A stretch of DNA of 64,000 bases from Acidiferrimicrobium sp. IK (GCF_025499425.1 NZ_JAIMCB010000010.1:62001-126000); one strand, 5' to 3'. Numbered from the stretch's first letter, positions 45,701 to 53,944 are shown. Numbers and translations: made by a program. The notes: a model not told the origin generated them from the sequence alone.

Positions 45701-46222
45701 CACCTCGACGCCGGGCGGCAGGACCGGGGCCGGGTCCGAGAACCGAACCTTGACGTGGCGGTCGGGGCTGGTGGCGGCCAGCTCGACGCGCAGCGGTGTG
45801 CGGCCGCGGTTGCGCAGCACCAGGTCGAAGCGGGCCGTCCCACGGCCCGTCACCGTCGGCGGCTCCATGGCGGCGGCGATCTGCGACCCGTCGCCGACGG
45901 AGATCACCAGGTCGGCGCTGACGATCTCGGCCGCAGAGCCGGCCGGCCGGTCGACGGCCATGGCCTCCAGCTTCCCCACCAGGTCGCTCGGCGGGTGGCC
46001 GAGCGGCAGGGTCACGACCAGGTCGCCGGCGGCGGTCGCCCCGGGCGGCACCGGACCGATCCGTTCTGGGGTCTGGACCCAGCGCGGGTCGAGGCCGATG
46101 ACCCGCACCGACCACGTGACCGGGGAGGGACCCGGGTTGTGCAGCGTGAAGGAACCGATCGTCGCGTGCCCCGGCGCGACCTCGATGGGGTCGACTCGCA
46201 GCTGCGGACCGCCGACGCTCAT
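39752..46222 (-). CDS. Giant single-pass membrane protein with carboxypeptidase-regulatory-like repeats (paralogue C)
   Basis: A 2156-aa protein. Residues 1-215 form two Ig-like beta domains with no signal peptide; a membrane helix is at about 223-244 (TKAVAIGLVVAVWVAVAIVGIS) with RPFFRAWFTK before it, giving N-in/C-out topology. After an Ala/Gly/Ser-rich linker (about 270-420) follow many carboxypeptidase-regulatory-like domains of about 80-95 residues with GTVTD, GxYxIxGLxPGxYxVTVSAxGY signatures; the end is TVPAVTAQ with no sorting signal. ATG 46222 overlaps the previous stop by ATGA. Role inferred: surface display or anchoring of the CIS. Confidence 0.85.
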   Translation of the reverse strand: MSVGGPQLRVDPIEVAPGHATIGSFTLHNPGPSPVTWSVRVIGLDPRWVQTPERIGPVPPGATAAGDLVVTLPLGHPPSDLVGKLEAMAVDRPAGSAAEIVSADLVISVGDGSQIAAAMEPPTVTGRGTARFDLVLRNRGRTPLRVELAATSPDRHVKVRFSDPAPVLPPGVEVRIPSRVKGPRPVGGSIRRHPFGIRVQGRTTPLNLEGTLLQRPFFRAWFTKAVAIGLVVAVWVAVAIVGISALSGRLAKSANNKAIVSSPLSVPAAPSAGAGVASGAAGVGKAAGGAASTGVTPPAAPSGASGAPAPSKAPAGSPLAGSALAGASGGGVGAEAAGPATPASGPSAPGSTSPSGSSGAAAGSNGASQTSRVSGQVAAADPGGVTVTIAPTSLVDEAAQGANFANSGAGVAATQTAARSKAGGSTPIGKLYGTLVSATTASGTTATESPSMTTKTTPDGSWAFSGLRSPGYYLVTFAKAGYTTSRYIVTTTADGQPVKLSAAIGPGKGALSGTVFGPSGPLGGVDLTITDGTITIHTKTPTVGAVGTWAVTGLSTPDTYLVSATAAGYGTQTAIATLPAGGSQKGINQTMTPGTGSLSGIVTSVRNGAGVGGLTVTASDGTTSLTATTTTTNPVGSYILPNLDIPGTYALTISGPGWVSQTQQVDLAGNAVVNSSVTPASADVTGVVTDAQGAGLPDAGVVLTNDTNTYKTLTQSASPVGGFDFGQVPPGQYILTVTDYGYQTQSTAVTVVAGQAKSVNVSMPVGTNLSINTGTIQGTVTDLFNQKPVQGANLTLDGVATGQVSASNGNYQITGVGPGVHVVSVSAADALKIGFEPASVQVTVPLGATVFAPTLLLPILDKVAGVVLDGATHQPVADPVVTLVDSTTGQPAGVAATTPSFPTTLVPAPSQGGFEVDNLPHGNYTMTVSAPTVGNVSYQKTEIPVTLALDTNQLFVGSQALTLDEAPAYHVVTLLAAGVAPPAYQAGVTVTLTNTKPADGSPPPGTSPSTGEELTVGPLVAGDTYTVSYTYTSGATTYSSPSVQFKAEPNNLAVDTALLYQQISTDTNVTLSFPYRTPSGTLQCPVSTTASTGALAPCPTVPLLNLPTVLISGATGYAYVSPGVPGAPQTATVAATTTGDGTWLLSAAQANPFVSGQATVTIANPSGVSTFVGTTSPITLGAATPLALTLDPVPSAITGTITPSSGVTVSVTPSTSNGVSITAADVAGALQFSDGSSAQTGAAEPGVYDLAYSAAGYDPASAVLTVGLCLPSACSTTVTPSPTQPVPPAVNLVAHVALTVNLSAALAPPVGAATAYLCTVSGGTGPAACGGGSSNLVSSTTLSGTSVTFSDLSVTASGLNNVEVFIRAAGYRTYASGPLALVASQPALTDSVVEEGWITGHVTSMIGSTPGAANKVTVTAVDKATTPGCAETNPPAVVTDGNGNYTIVGDTSPGATDGGLCVGTSDVYQVSVTPPTGYTASTAVFVPAATPPYLQPGANGAADLTVTAVKQTVTITIAGSDGKPVPGVILSALSSTGTTVTQNGPSTCTADPGSNCDTMTVTIDPVPYTFNFSAPGYSPLSVGPVPFSPGVAPKPFTVTLNLQQNTILGVVNTQGPLSLTGLNGATVTLYKADGTTKLATATTAHDSVYGDGFYRFDSSSVAGQSPDYIPSGSYVVTVALSGYSFSAPLAFATSYPTTTENLTMTVNPVAVSVPVANTLSLDLSGATATLTPDTAAPTATCSGVTLVRGLGRSQSVQVSGTSASFTSVVPDAYQLLVSGTVAAGTLPTQTAVPIVICPAGTTRPNTFTVQVGQINGTVTITPASTTSLASGAVVSISGGSPALANPTVACSNTGCSTGSYSVLAALGTSYTVHAVLTGSGYTAPDVTADPTSSSPTATASSAFTPITHSVTVTASSIANSSMTLINAVVTLVNAQHTYTGTAGTAITGVVPDNTDAYNVTVTLDGVTVTGKILVPIADSGPSPLNLTSAFAPVSGTIAPSPALTSGTAATVTIAGTALPVTAAGGVGTFGPYYEPAGAYTMAFGVNGLTTQSATVTVADGTPLVEDATAVVVPVQDSTGSPASGLTATITTTAGAWSDNTAKTTGDAIILVPSAAGAAVAFNGTVTGTLKGKTVNGTFSGSVTPGTVLTVPAVTAQ

Positions 46223-48768
46223 TGGGTGGTCACCTGGACCGGGTCGGCGGCGGGGTTGCAGGTCGTCTGGGGGGCGGTGGGCGCAGCGCCTGCCGTGCCG
46301 GTGGTCTGCGAGCCGCACACGGGCGTGGCGGTGCCGAGGGCGGTGGTGATGACGGCGGTCTCCTGCGGGCTGGACCCTGCCGGGTAGTCGAACGAGACGA
46401 CGAAGCTCTGCGGGGCGTCGACGTTGGAGATGGTGAAGTTGCCGCTCGAGTCGGTGACCGCGGTGACCAGCACCACCGTCGGGTACTGGCTGGTCAGGTA
46501 CAGCCGGACCTCGGTCCCCGGTACCGGGGTCTTGCCCTGGCTGCCGGCCAGGGTGACGTGCCCGAAGATCGACGCGGCCGGGTTGAGCACCGCGTCGAAC
46601 TGCAACCGCTGGCCGGCGGTGAGGGTGACGATCCTCGAGGTCGGCAGGCCGCCGGGCCTGGTGAAGCTGACCGTGTAGGTGCCGGGCACCACGCCGTCGA
46701 TCTCGTAGGCGCCGGCGGTCGGCACCGACGCCGACGTCACCTTGTAGCTGGTCGAGCCGGAGCTGAGGAGGATGGCGACCTCGCTCACCGGTCCGTGCGC
46801 GTCGGACACGACGCCGTAGATCGCCGCGCTGCTCGAGAGCATCGTGGCGTTGATGCCGGTCGCGTTGGAGGTCACGGCGGTGAGCGCCAGCGCCTGGGTC
46901 TGGCTGGCCAGGTCCGGACGGGAGAAGGTGACGGTGTAGGTGCTCGGCACGGTCAGCCCGCTCAAGGTGTACGTGCCGATCGCGCCGGTGCTCAAGGTGA
47001 CAGTCGTGATCGACGTCTGGCCGTTGGTAGCAGTCACTGTCACCCCGCCAGCCGGGGCGCCGTCGACGGTGGAGACCGTGCCTGACACCGACCCGACCCC
47101 CGACGTCAAGGTGACGGCCTCACCGGTGAGCTGCTGGCCGGCGGCGAGCGACAACGCGAGGGTCTGGGTGGCGTAACCGGGGTCGGAGACGACCAGGGTC
47201 AGGTTGTCGGGGGTCGGAAGGCCCGAGAGGGTGAAGGTCCCGACCGAGCCGGGCGTGGTGACCGTGACCGTAGAGACGGTGGTGGTGCCGTCAGAGGCGC
47301 TGACCGTGGCCCCGCCGAGCGGGCCGCTCGGACTGGAGACGGTGCCGGTCACCGAGCCGTCCCCTTTGTGGAGGCTGATCGAGATGTCGCTGCGGGCCTG
47401 CCCGCTGCCGAGATCGACCTGCTGGACGCTCGGGGCGTACCCGAGCTTGGTCACCACCAGCTGGTAGAGGCCCGGTGATGGCACGTTGCCGAGGGAGAAA
47501 TCGCCCGAGGAGCCGAGGATCTGGGTGGCGACGATGATCGGCCCGGCCGACGCCGAGGTGCCGGCCTGGCCGGCGGGCGCCGCAGCGCTGCTCGCCCCGG
47601 CCGCGGGAGGGATCTGCAGGGTCAGCAGCGCTCCGGCCGCGTCGCCGCCCATGATCTGACCGCTCAACACGACCGGGACGCCTCCGAGTCGCATGTCGAC
47701 GCCGGGGACGGTCTTGCCGGCGACGAGGTTCACCGGCGTCGCGATGTCGGGCGTCAGGGCTTGCGGGTACCACAGCTCACTGAACCCGGCACCCGAGAAG
47801 TGCAGCTTGTAGCTGCCGGCGGCCAGGCCGCTGAAGTGGTAGCCGCCGCTGGCGTCGGTGGCGGTGGAGAGGATCGGGGTGGCGGTGTTGGCCGCCTGGT
47901 ACAGCTCGACGGTCACGCCGCTGACCGCCGCTCCCGAAGTGAGGAGGTTGACGGTGCCGGTGATACCTGACGTCCCGGCGTTGGCCGAGCTCGACTGCCC
48001 GGCCTGGGCGACTTGGATGGCCAGGTTCCGGTCGGCGGTGGACTTGTTGACCACCTGCGACAGAGACGCCGCGATGACCACGGCGAAGATGGTGGCCACC
48101 GCGAGCAGGCCGACCAGTGCCATGGCCCCCCGGGTCAGGCGGGGCTTTTGCACCCAGGCGCCGAACGCGATGACCGGCGCCGACGGCGGGCCGGCTTCGA
48201 TGGTGAAGGGGCGGATCTTCGGGCCGCCGAACCACGGCCGCTTGGCCCGCAGGTGGGCGGTACCGATGAGCGCTTCGCCGGGGGCGAGGGTCGGCATGGC
48301 CGGATCGAACCGGAAGCCGACCTCCCCCTCTTCGTCGCGCCCGAGCAGGTCCACGTCGAGGACCGAGTTGCCGGTGTTCTCGATGACCAGCCCGACTTCG
48401 GCGCCGTTGCCGCCGGTGACGCTCGGAGGGTCGACCGCGACGGTGACGTTGGGCTCCGCCGGGACTGCCAGCTCGACCTCGACCCGGGCCACTTCGGCGG
48501 GCGGGGTGAGCTCGCTCACCTCCACGGTGAGCGCCCGGCTGCCGGCGGGGATCCCGGCCGGGAGCGTCACGGTGAGCAGCGCCACCCCGCTCGAGTCGGG
48601 GAACAGTGACAGGCTCTCCTGGTCGAGCACGGCCCACTGCGGGTCGACCCCGAGGACCCGGATGCTGTGGCCGCTGATCACCGAGCCGGTGTTGACGACC
48701 CGGACGGTGACGACCGCGGGCCGGCCGGGGACGGCGGACAGCCGGCGGGGGGAGACCTCGACGCGCAT
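46219..48768 (-). CDS. Single-pass membrane protein with carboxypeptidase-regulatory-like repeats (paralogue B)
   Basis: An 849-aa protein with the same plan as its neighbours. Residues 1-205 are two Ig-like domains with the NTGNSVLDVDL motif at about 131-141, the membrane helix is at about 214-236 and the outer part has six or so carboxypeptidase-regulatory-like domains, each with GTVSS, GGVTV, TLSGLPTPDNLTL or similar and a final GY/DL-x-x-QT. The ATG 48768 is 2 nt from the stop of paralogue A, and its own stop overlaps paralogue C by ATGA. No cysteine pairs or catalytic residues are seen. Confidence 0.85.
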   Translation of the reverse strand: MRVEVSPRRLSAVPGRPAVVTVRVVNTGSVISGHSIRVLGVDPQWAVLDQESLSLFPDSSGVALLTVTLPAGIPAGSRALTVEVSELTPPAEVARVEVELAVPAEPNVTVAVDPPSVTGGNGAEVGLVIENTGNSVLDVDLLGRDEEGEVGFRFDPAMPTLAPGEALIGTAHLRAKRPWFGGPKIRPFTIEAGPPSAPVIAFGAWVQKPRLTRGAMALVGLLAVATIFAVVIAASLSQVVNKSTADRNLAIQVAQAGQSSSANAGTSGITGTVNLLTSGAAVSGVTVELYQAANTATPILSTATDASGGYHFSGLAAGSYKLHFSGAGFSELWYPQALTPDIATPVNLVAGKTVPGVDMRLGGVPVVLSGQIMGGDAAGALLTLQIPPAAGASSAAAPAGQAGTSASAGPIIVATQILGSSGDFSLGNVPSPGLYQLVVTKLGYAPSVQQVDLGSGQARSDISISLHKGDGSVTGTVSSPSGPLGGATVSASDGTTTVSTVTVTTPGSVGTFTLSGLPTPDNLTLVVSDPGYATQTLALSLAAGQQLTGEAVTLTSGVGSVSGTVSTVDGAPAGGVTVTATNGQTSITTVTLSTGAIGTYTLSGLTVPSTYTVTFSRPDLASQTQALALTAVTSNATGINATMLSSSAAIYGVVSDAHGPVSEVAILLSSGSTSYKVTSASVPTAGAYEIDGVVPGTYTVSFTRPGGLPTSRIVTLTAGQRLQFDAVLNPAASIFGHVTLAGSQGKTPVPGTEVRLYLTSQYPTVVLVTAVTDSSGNFTISNVDAPQSFVVSFDYPAGSSPQETAVITTALGTATPVCGSQTTGTAGAAPTAPQTTCNPAADPVQVTTQ

Positions 48769-48770
48769 CG

Positions 48771-51017
48771 CTAGCCCCCCGCCGCCAACGCCACCGACAC
48801 GGGGGCGGTCTGGCCGGTAGCTAGCACGGACAGCGACGTCTGGTTGGCGTAGCCGGCGAGCGAGAAGGTGACCGAATAGGCGCCGGGGCTGAGCCCGGTG
48901 ATGCTGTAGCCGCCGAGCGGGGAGGAGGTGGTCACCGTCGTTCGGACCGTGACCCCGTCGGTGACCGTCACCGTCACACCGGCGAGCCCGCCGCCGCCCG
49001 CCGTGGTGACCGTCCCGGTGATGGTGGCGGTGCCCGTCGGCAACGTCGCGTTGATGCCTTGGGCGGAGCCGCTCGAGGTCAGGGTCACGCCCACCGTCTC
49101 GGGCACGTACCCGGCCAGCGAGAAGGTGAGGGTGTAGGTGCCCGGCGTGGTCAGCCCGGTCAGGTGGTAGGTGCCGACCTGGCCGGCGGTGAGGGTGTGG
49201 GTGGACACCGCTTGGGCGGCGCCGTTCACCGTGACGGTCACCCCGCCGAGCGGGGCCCCGTTCGAGGAGGTCACCGTGCCCGACACCTGCCCGGCCCCGC
49301 CGGCCATCGACACCGCCAGGGTGGTGAGCGACTGGCCGGGCCCGAGGGCTTCTGCGACGGTCTGGGTGCCGTAGCCGGTCTTGGTGAACGTCAGCAGGTA
49401 GGTGGCCGGGCTGGGCAGGTTGGCCAGCGTGAACTGGCCGACCGCCCCGGTGGTCGGCGTGGCGCTGGTGAAGGTCTGCCCGTTGGCCGATGCGGTGATC
49501 GTGACCCCGCCGAGCGGCGAGCCGCCGGCGGTGACGCTCCCGCCCAGGGTGCCGGGTCCGGCTTCGAGGTTGACGGTGTTCGCGACGTGGGCCTCGCCGC
49601 CAGCGAGGTCTTCGGTGTCGCTGGCCACCCGGTACCCCGGCGCGGAGAACGACAGGTCGTAGCTGTTGGGCGCGAGCAGGTTGGGGATGCTGTAGTGGCC
49701 CGCGCCGTCGGTGGTGACGGTGGCGACCGGGACGGTCCCGCCCTGTTTCGGTAGCACGGTGACGGTGACGGGGACCGGCGTCAGCGATCCGGTGACGACC
49801 GTGCCGGTGATCGAGCCGGGCATGCCGGTGACCACCGCGTTGATCCCGGGGGTTTGGGCTTCCGCGGCGACGCTGACCGACACGGCTTGGGTCATGCTCG
49901 GAGCCGCCGGGTACCACACGTCGTGGTACCCCTGTGCGGTGAACAGCAAGAAGTAGTCGCCGGGCAGCAGCCCGGCGATGCTGTAGGTGCCGTCGTTGCC
50001 TGTCGCCGCGGAGGAGACCAGGCTGGGTCCGCTCGGAGTGGAGCGGATCGCCTCCACGGTTATGCGCCCGATGCCCGCCTGCGTGCTGGTGGCGGTCACC
50101 GTGCCAGTGATCGTCCCGCCGATGCCTATAGCGACGCCGCTTTTGGGTACCGCCCCGGCCGGGGCGCTGTCGGCGGCCGCGGTCTGGTAGCGGAACCCGC
50201 CGAGCGAGCCGAGCGCGGTCTTGCCGCTGGCGGTGTGGGCGGCGGGCGACGCCGCGTAGAACGACGCCGGCACGTCCTTGGCGAGCGGGTCCTTGCTGAA
50301 GGCGTGGTTGAGCGCGACCACGAAGATCGCCGCCCACGCGACGACGATTACCGCGAGCACGGCGATGGTCCGGGCACCACTCGGGACGAGCGGACGGTGA
50401 CGGAAGGTCGCCGCAGTGTCGAGGTCGAGGTCGGGGGCGGTGGCGACCACGGAGAGGATCCGCCCGTGCTCCGCCCCCCAGAACCGACGGGGGGCCCGCA
50501 CGGTCATGGCGGTCGTGGCCGATCCCCCGGCCGGGACGACCAGCCCGGGCGGCGCGAACCGGGCGGTGAGCGCCCGGTCGGGGTCGCTGGCGGCCAGCGA
50601 CGCGTCGAGGACGGTGTTGCCGGTGTTGTCGAGGACGACCGAGTAACGGGCCCGTCGGCGGGCCCGGCGCACCGGCGGCAGGACGGTTACGGTCCCCCGC
50701 GGTGCGGCCGCCACCTCCGCGGCGATTTCCACGACGGTGCTGGCGGCCGGCTCGACGCTGGAGCGAAGCTCGATCTCCAAGCGGCGGGGGCCCGCCGGGT
50801 AGGTGGCGTCGGGGGTCAGAGTGAGCGTCAGGATCCCGGTCTGGTCCGGGAACAGGGCCAGCAGCGGCGGTTCGACGGTGACAGTCAGGCCGTAGCCGCC
50901 GTCGAGGGACGCGGTGACCCCGTCGATGACTTCCAGCTCGTTGGTGACCTCGACCACGACCTTGGCGCCCACCGCTGGCGCCAGATCGACCTGCCCTGAG
51001 CGAACCAGGGCTCGCAC
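48771..51017 (-). CDS. Single-pass membrane protein with carboxypeptidase-regulatory-like repeats (paralogue A)
   Basis: A 748-aa protein starting at GTG 51017, four bases after the Pvc16-like gene's stop. Residues 1-205 form Ig-like domains (NTGNTVLDASL at about 131-141), then a membrane helix at about 216-237 (TIAVLAVIVVAWAAIFVVALN) and about five carboxypeptidase-regulatory-like repeats with motifs such as GGVTITASANGQTF and TYTLTFSLAGY. Topology by charge is N-in/C-out. It lacks a signal peptide and a covalent sorting motif. Paralogy with B and C points to duplication. Confidence 0.85.
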   Translation of the reverse strand: MRALVRSGQVDLAPAVGAKVVVEVTNELEVIDGVTASLDGGYGLTVTVEPPLLALFPDQTGILTLTLTPDATYPAGPRRLEIELRSSVEPAASTVVEIAAEVAAAPRGTVTVLPPVRRARRRARYSVVLDNTGNTVLDASLAASDPDRALTARFAPPGLVVPAGGSATTAMTVRAPRRFWGAEHGRILSVVATAPDLDLDTAATFRHRPLVPSGARTIAVLAVIVVAWAAIFVVALNHAFSKDPLAKDVPASFYAASPAAHTASGKTALGSLGGFRYQTAAADSAPAGAVPKSGVAIGIGGTITGTVTATSTQAGIGRITVEAIRSTPSGPSLVSSAATGNDGTYSIAGLLPGDYFLLFTAQGYHDVWYPAAPSMTQAVSVSVAAEAQTPGINAVVTGMPGSITGTVVTGSLTPVPVTVTVLPKQGGTVPVATVTTDGAGHYSIPNLLAPNSYDLSFSAPGYRVASDTEDLAGGEAHVANTVNLEAGPGTLGGSVTAGGSPLGGVTITASANGQTFTSATPTTGAVGQFTLANLPSPATYLLTFTKTGYGTQTVAEALGPGQSLTTLAVSMAGGAGQVSGTVTSSNGAPLGGVTVTVNGAAQAVSTHTLTAGQVGTYHLTGLTTPGTYTLTFSLAGYVPETVGVTLTSSGSAQGINATLPTGTATITGTVTTAGGGGLAGVTVTVTDGVTVRTTVTTSSPLGGYSITGLSPGAYSVTFSLAGYANQTSLSVLATGQTAPVSVALAAGG

Positions 51018-51021
51018 GCCC

Positions 51022-51696
51022 TCAGCCCTCCGGCTCGGAGGACCCTGGTCGTCCCTCCATCACGAGGGCACTCCCGGAGCGACGGCGACGCATCACCGGC
51101 GGCTGCGGAACGTCCCCGCCGCTGCGGGCGGGCGCCGGCGCCAGGCGCGACGCGTTGACCCCGATCTCCTCGGCGGGGATCGCCGTCGCCGTCCACGCGA
51201 ACACTTCGATCGGCACGCTGACCTCGACCTGCAGCCCGGGCTTCATCCGACCGTCGAGAGAGGACCAGAACTCGTTGGGCACCCGTTGGTCGCGAGTGGC
51301 GAGGGTGAGGGCGCAGCGGGAGCCGGCCAAGTGGTCGGGGAGGCTGTCGGCGGGGAGCCGGTCGTGGGCGAGGATGCAGGTCAGCAGCGACCCGAGCAGC
51401 TGGTGCTCGTCGGCCAGTTCGGTCGCCCACGCGGTGACCAAGTAGCGCAGGTCGACGACCGGCTGGGTCCGGCGCCGCTCGATGCTGCCCTCGTCGTTGA
51501 TTCGGTGCTCCAGCCCGGTTCGCATCCGGCCCGGGTTGCGGGAGACCTCCCACAGGAACACGTTGATGGTCGGCGTGGTGAGCGACGCGCCCCAGGTCCG
51601 GTCGGGCGCCTCGAACGACACGTCGACGGTGCCCTCCGGCAGCGGTACCCCGATGCGGAGGAAACGTTCCAATGCACGATCGATCGTGTGAATCAC
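51022..51696 (-). CDS. Pvc16-like (DUF4255) cap/terminator protein
   Basis: A 224-aa protein: MIHTIDRALERFLRIGVPLPEGTVDVSFEAPDRTW, VNVFLWEVSRNPGRMRT, QPVVDLRYLVTAWA and EHQLLGSLLTCILAHDRLP match the Pvc16/DUF4255 family, the tube-cap or tail-terminator of eCIS. The GTG start at 51696 has GGGAGGGAG upstream. It heads a minus-strand operon with the three membrane paralogues, divergent from the AAA+ gene. Confidence 0.9.
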   Translation of the reverse strand: MIHTIDRALERFLRIGVPLPEGTVDVSFEAPDRTWGASLTTPTINVFLWEVSRNPGRMRTGLEHRINDEGSIERRRTQPVVDLRYLVTAWATELADEHQLLGSLLTCILAHDRLPADSLPDHLAGSRCALTLATRDQRVPNEFWSSLDGRMKPGLQVEVSVPIEVFAWTATAIPAEEIGVNASRLAPAPARSGGDVPQPPVMRRRRSGSALVMEGRPGSSEPEG

Positions 51697-51767
51697 AACG
51701 CTCCCTCCCGACTGGACACTAGTTGGCCATTCATAGCCGCACCAGCGTCTGCTTCACTAAAGACGAC

Positions 51768-53774
51768 ATGGGTGCGGACACTGTCGGAAAGGGACATAGG
51801 GTAACTCCAGCCCCTGATTGGACCTTATTTGCAGATATTGTCCTGCAGCGCAGCGCCCTGCTCCTGCGGGCCAACCGGGACCACGGCCCGGACCCGCTGG
51901 CCGGCCTGCGAGTGAGCGACGAGGACGTCGACGAGCTCCTACGCGAGCTGCCCGGCCTGGAGCAGTCCCGTGCCGGGGAGATGGCGGCAGGGTTGGACGA
52001 GGCCGCCCGGGAGGCCGACCTGGCTGTGGCCGCGGCGCGCGAGGGGCTCCTCGCCGGGTTGTCGGCGCACGGCCCTTTTCCCGACCTCGTCCGCTCCGCC
52101 GGCCTCGACCAGCTCGACGCCGAAGTGCTGGCGCTGCTCTGCGCCGTGGAACTGGACCCTCGCCGGCAGCGCCTGGTCGGCTACCTGAACGACGACGTCA
52201 CGCTCCGGCGGCTCACCCCTTGGACCCTGGCGGTGCTGCTCGGCCGGCGGGCGCTCGGTCCGGTCGCCCCGGGAGGCGCCCTGCGCCGGGCGGCGCTGCT
52301 GGCGCCGGCGGGCGGCGGCCCGTGGGCGGCCGAGGCGGTAGCCGTCGCCGGCCCCGTGACGTGGTGGCTGGCCGGGGACCGGGCTTTGGATCCGGCGCTG
52401 CCAGCCGGAGCGGAGCTGCTCGAGGGACCCGGCGCCTCCGACTCCACCGACCCCGCGCCACAGCCAGGCGCTGCGGCGTACCACCCGGTGGTGGTGGCGG
52501 CCGGCCCGGACCGGGTCCGCCGGCTCCAGGCGGCGGTGAGCGCGCTCGGCGCCGCTTCGGTGCTGGTCATCCCGGCACCCGAAGGACCCGAGCAGTGGGA
52601 CGCGGTCATCCGCTGGGGCACCTTGGCGGATGCCGGTGTAGTGGTCGAGGTGGACGGCGCCCTGACCGCAACAGCAAGGGACCGCATCGAGCGGGCCCAC
52701 CACCTGCGATGGGCGCTCACCAGCCCCCTCGAGCTGTCGCTGGCGTCGCTGCCGCGCACGGCGTGGAGGGAGGTGGACGTCGAGCCGGCAGCCGCCACCC
52801 AAGAGGAATGGGAGGCGACCTTCCCCGGCGGGCGACCGGAGGGGGTCAGCGGTCACCGGTTGAGCGCCGACCAGCTGTGGCACGTCGGCCGGGCCGCGCG
52901 GGCATTGGACGGCGATTTGCACCAGGCCGTCCGCCGGCTGGCTGCCGGTCACATCGACGCCACCGCGGTCCGTGTGCGCCCGACAAGGGGATGGGACGAC
53001 TTGATCCTCGACCCGGACCGGATGGACCGGGTCCGGGAGATCGCCATGCGCTGCCGCCAGCGCGACGTGGTATTCGGCGAGTGGGGCCTGTCCCCGCAGC
53101 CGTCCACTGGTGTCGTCGCCCTCTTCGCTGGCCCGTCGGGGACAGGCAAGACCCTCGCCGCCGAGGTCATCGCCGCCGACCTCGGCGTGGACGTGTACAA
53201 GGTGGATCTGGCCAATCTGGTCAGCAAGTACATCGGCGAGACCGAAAAGAACCTCTCCGCGGTGTTCGACGCCGCGGAGGCCAGCAACGTGGCGCTCTTC
53301 TTCGACGAAGCCGACGCGCTGCTCGGCAAGCGCTCCGAGGTGTCCGACGCCCACGACCGCTACGCCAACATCGAAGTCGCCTACCTGCTGCAGCGTCTGG
53401 AACGGTACGAGGGGCTGGCGATCATGGCCACCAACCTGGCCAAGAACATCGACCCGGCGTTCATCCGGCGCCTGCACGTGATCGTCGACTTCCCGGTACC
53501 CGAGGCCGCCGAGCGGCGCCGGATTTGGGCCCGTTGCCTACCCAAGGACGCTCCGCTCGGCGACGACTTGGATCTCGACGCGCTCGCCGACGCGGTGGAG
53601 GTCGCCGGCGGGACGATCCGCAACGCGGTGACCACCTCGGCGTTCTTGGCCGCGGACGCCGGGACCCCCATCACAATGGCCCTGGCCGTTGCCGGCCTGC
53701 GGCGCGAGTTGCAGAAAATCGGGCGGTTGATCGATCACTCGACGTTTGCCGGGCTGGGTACCGCGCAAAGTTAG
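51768..53774 (+). CDS. AAA+ ATPase of the injection system (Afp15/Pvc15-like)
   Basis: A 668-aa protein (the ATG at 51768 is preferred over 51723). The N-terminal 430 residues are helical with an Ala-rich start (LFADIVLQRSALLLRANRDHG ... LGGLSAHGPFPDLVRSAGLDQLD). The ATPase domain has Walker A GPSGTGKT (residues 455-462), Walker B FFDEADAL with Asp513-Glu514, and a sensor-like NLAKNIDPAFIRRLHVIVDF segment. In eCIS this ATPase is needed for assembly or loading of the particle. It is divergent from the Pvc16-like gene with a 71-nt spacer. Confidence 0.92.
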   Translation: MGADTVGKGHRVTPAPDWTLFADIVLQRSALLLRANRDHGPDPLAGLRVSDEDVDELLRELPGLEQSRAGEMAAGLDEAAREADLAVAAAREGLLAGLSAHGPFPDLVRSAGLDQLDAEVLALLCAVELDPRRQRLVGYLNDDVTLRRLTPWTLAVLLGRRALGPVAPGGALRRAALLAPAGGGPWAAEAVAVAGPVTWWLAGDRALDPALPAGAELLEGPGASDSTDPAPQPGAAAYHPVVVAAGPDRVRRLQAAVSALGAASVLVIPAPEGPEQWDAVIRWGTLADAGVVVEVDGALTATARDRIERAHHLRWALTSPLELSLASLPRTAWREVDVEPAAATQEEWEATFPGGRPEGVSGHRLSADQLWHVGRAARALDGDLHQAVRRLAAGHIDATAVRVRPTRGWDDLILDPDRMDRVREIAMRCRQRDVVFGEWGLSPQPSTGVVALFAGPSGTGKTLAAEVIAADLGVDVYKVDLANLVSKYIGETEKNLSAVFDAAEASNVALFFDEADALLGKRSEVSDAHDRYANIEVAYLLQRLERYEGLAIMATNLAKNIDPAFIRRLHVIVDFPVPEAAERRRIWARCLPKDAPLGDDLDLDALADAVEVAGGTIRNAVTTSAFLAADAGTPITMALAVAGLRRELQKIGRLIDHSTFAGLGTAQS

Positions 53775-53795
53775 ATACCGCGCGGGCTGACGCCG

Positions 53796-53823
53796 CGTCA
53801 CATAAATGACACTACGTCACATA
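53796..53823 (+). repeat. Direct repeat CGTCACATA (two copies)
   Basis: CGTCACATA at 53796-53804 and again at 53815-53823, 19 nt centre to centre (about two helical turns). It lies between the AAA+ gene and the FHA gene and could be a binding site for a dimeric regulator. The remaining 120 nt hold no ORF. Confidence 0.55.
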
Positions 53824-53931
53824 CCAGCTGAGCGGTCCTGTTCCCCCGGAAACATGCTGGTCGAAGGGGTCGAATCGGGCGCCGCGAGGCGGATAGCACC
53901 CCCGATAAGCCGGCGTCATTACCTTTAGCTC

Positions 53932-53937
53932 TACTAT
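53932..53937 (+). promoter_or_regulatory. Probable -10 element (TACTAT), leaderless
   Basis: TACTAT ends 7 nt before the ATG of the FHA gene, with no Shine-Dalgarno sequence, so transcription could start at or beside the start codon. A -35 is not evident. Confidence 0.5.
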
Positions 53938-53944
53938 CCGCCTG

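Noticed and set aside
44147..46387. Plus-strand ORF of 746 codons
   Set aside because: Antisense to the N-terminal half of the 2156-aa membrane protein with intact domain motifs.
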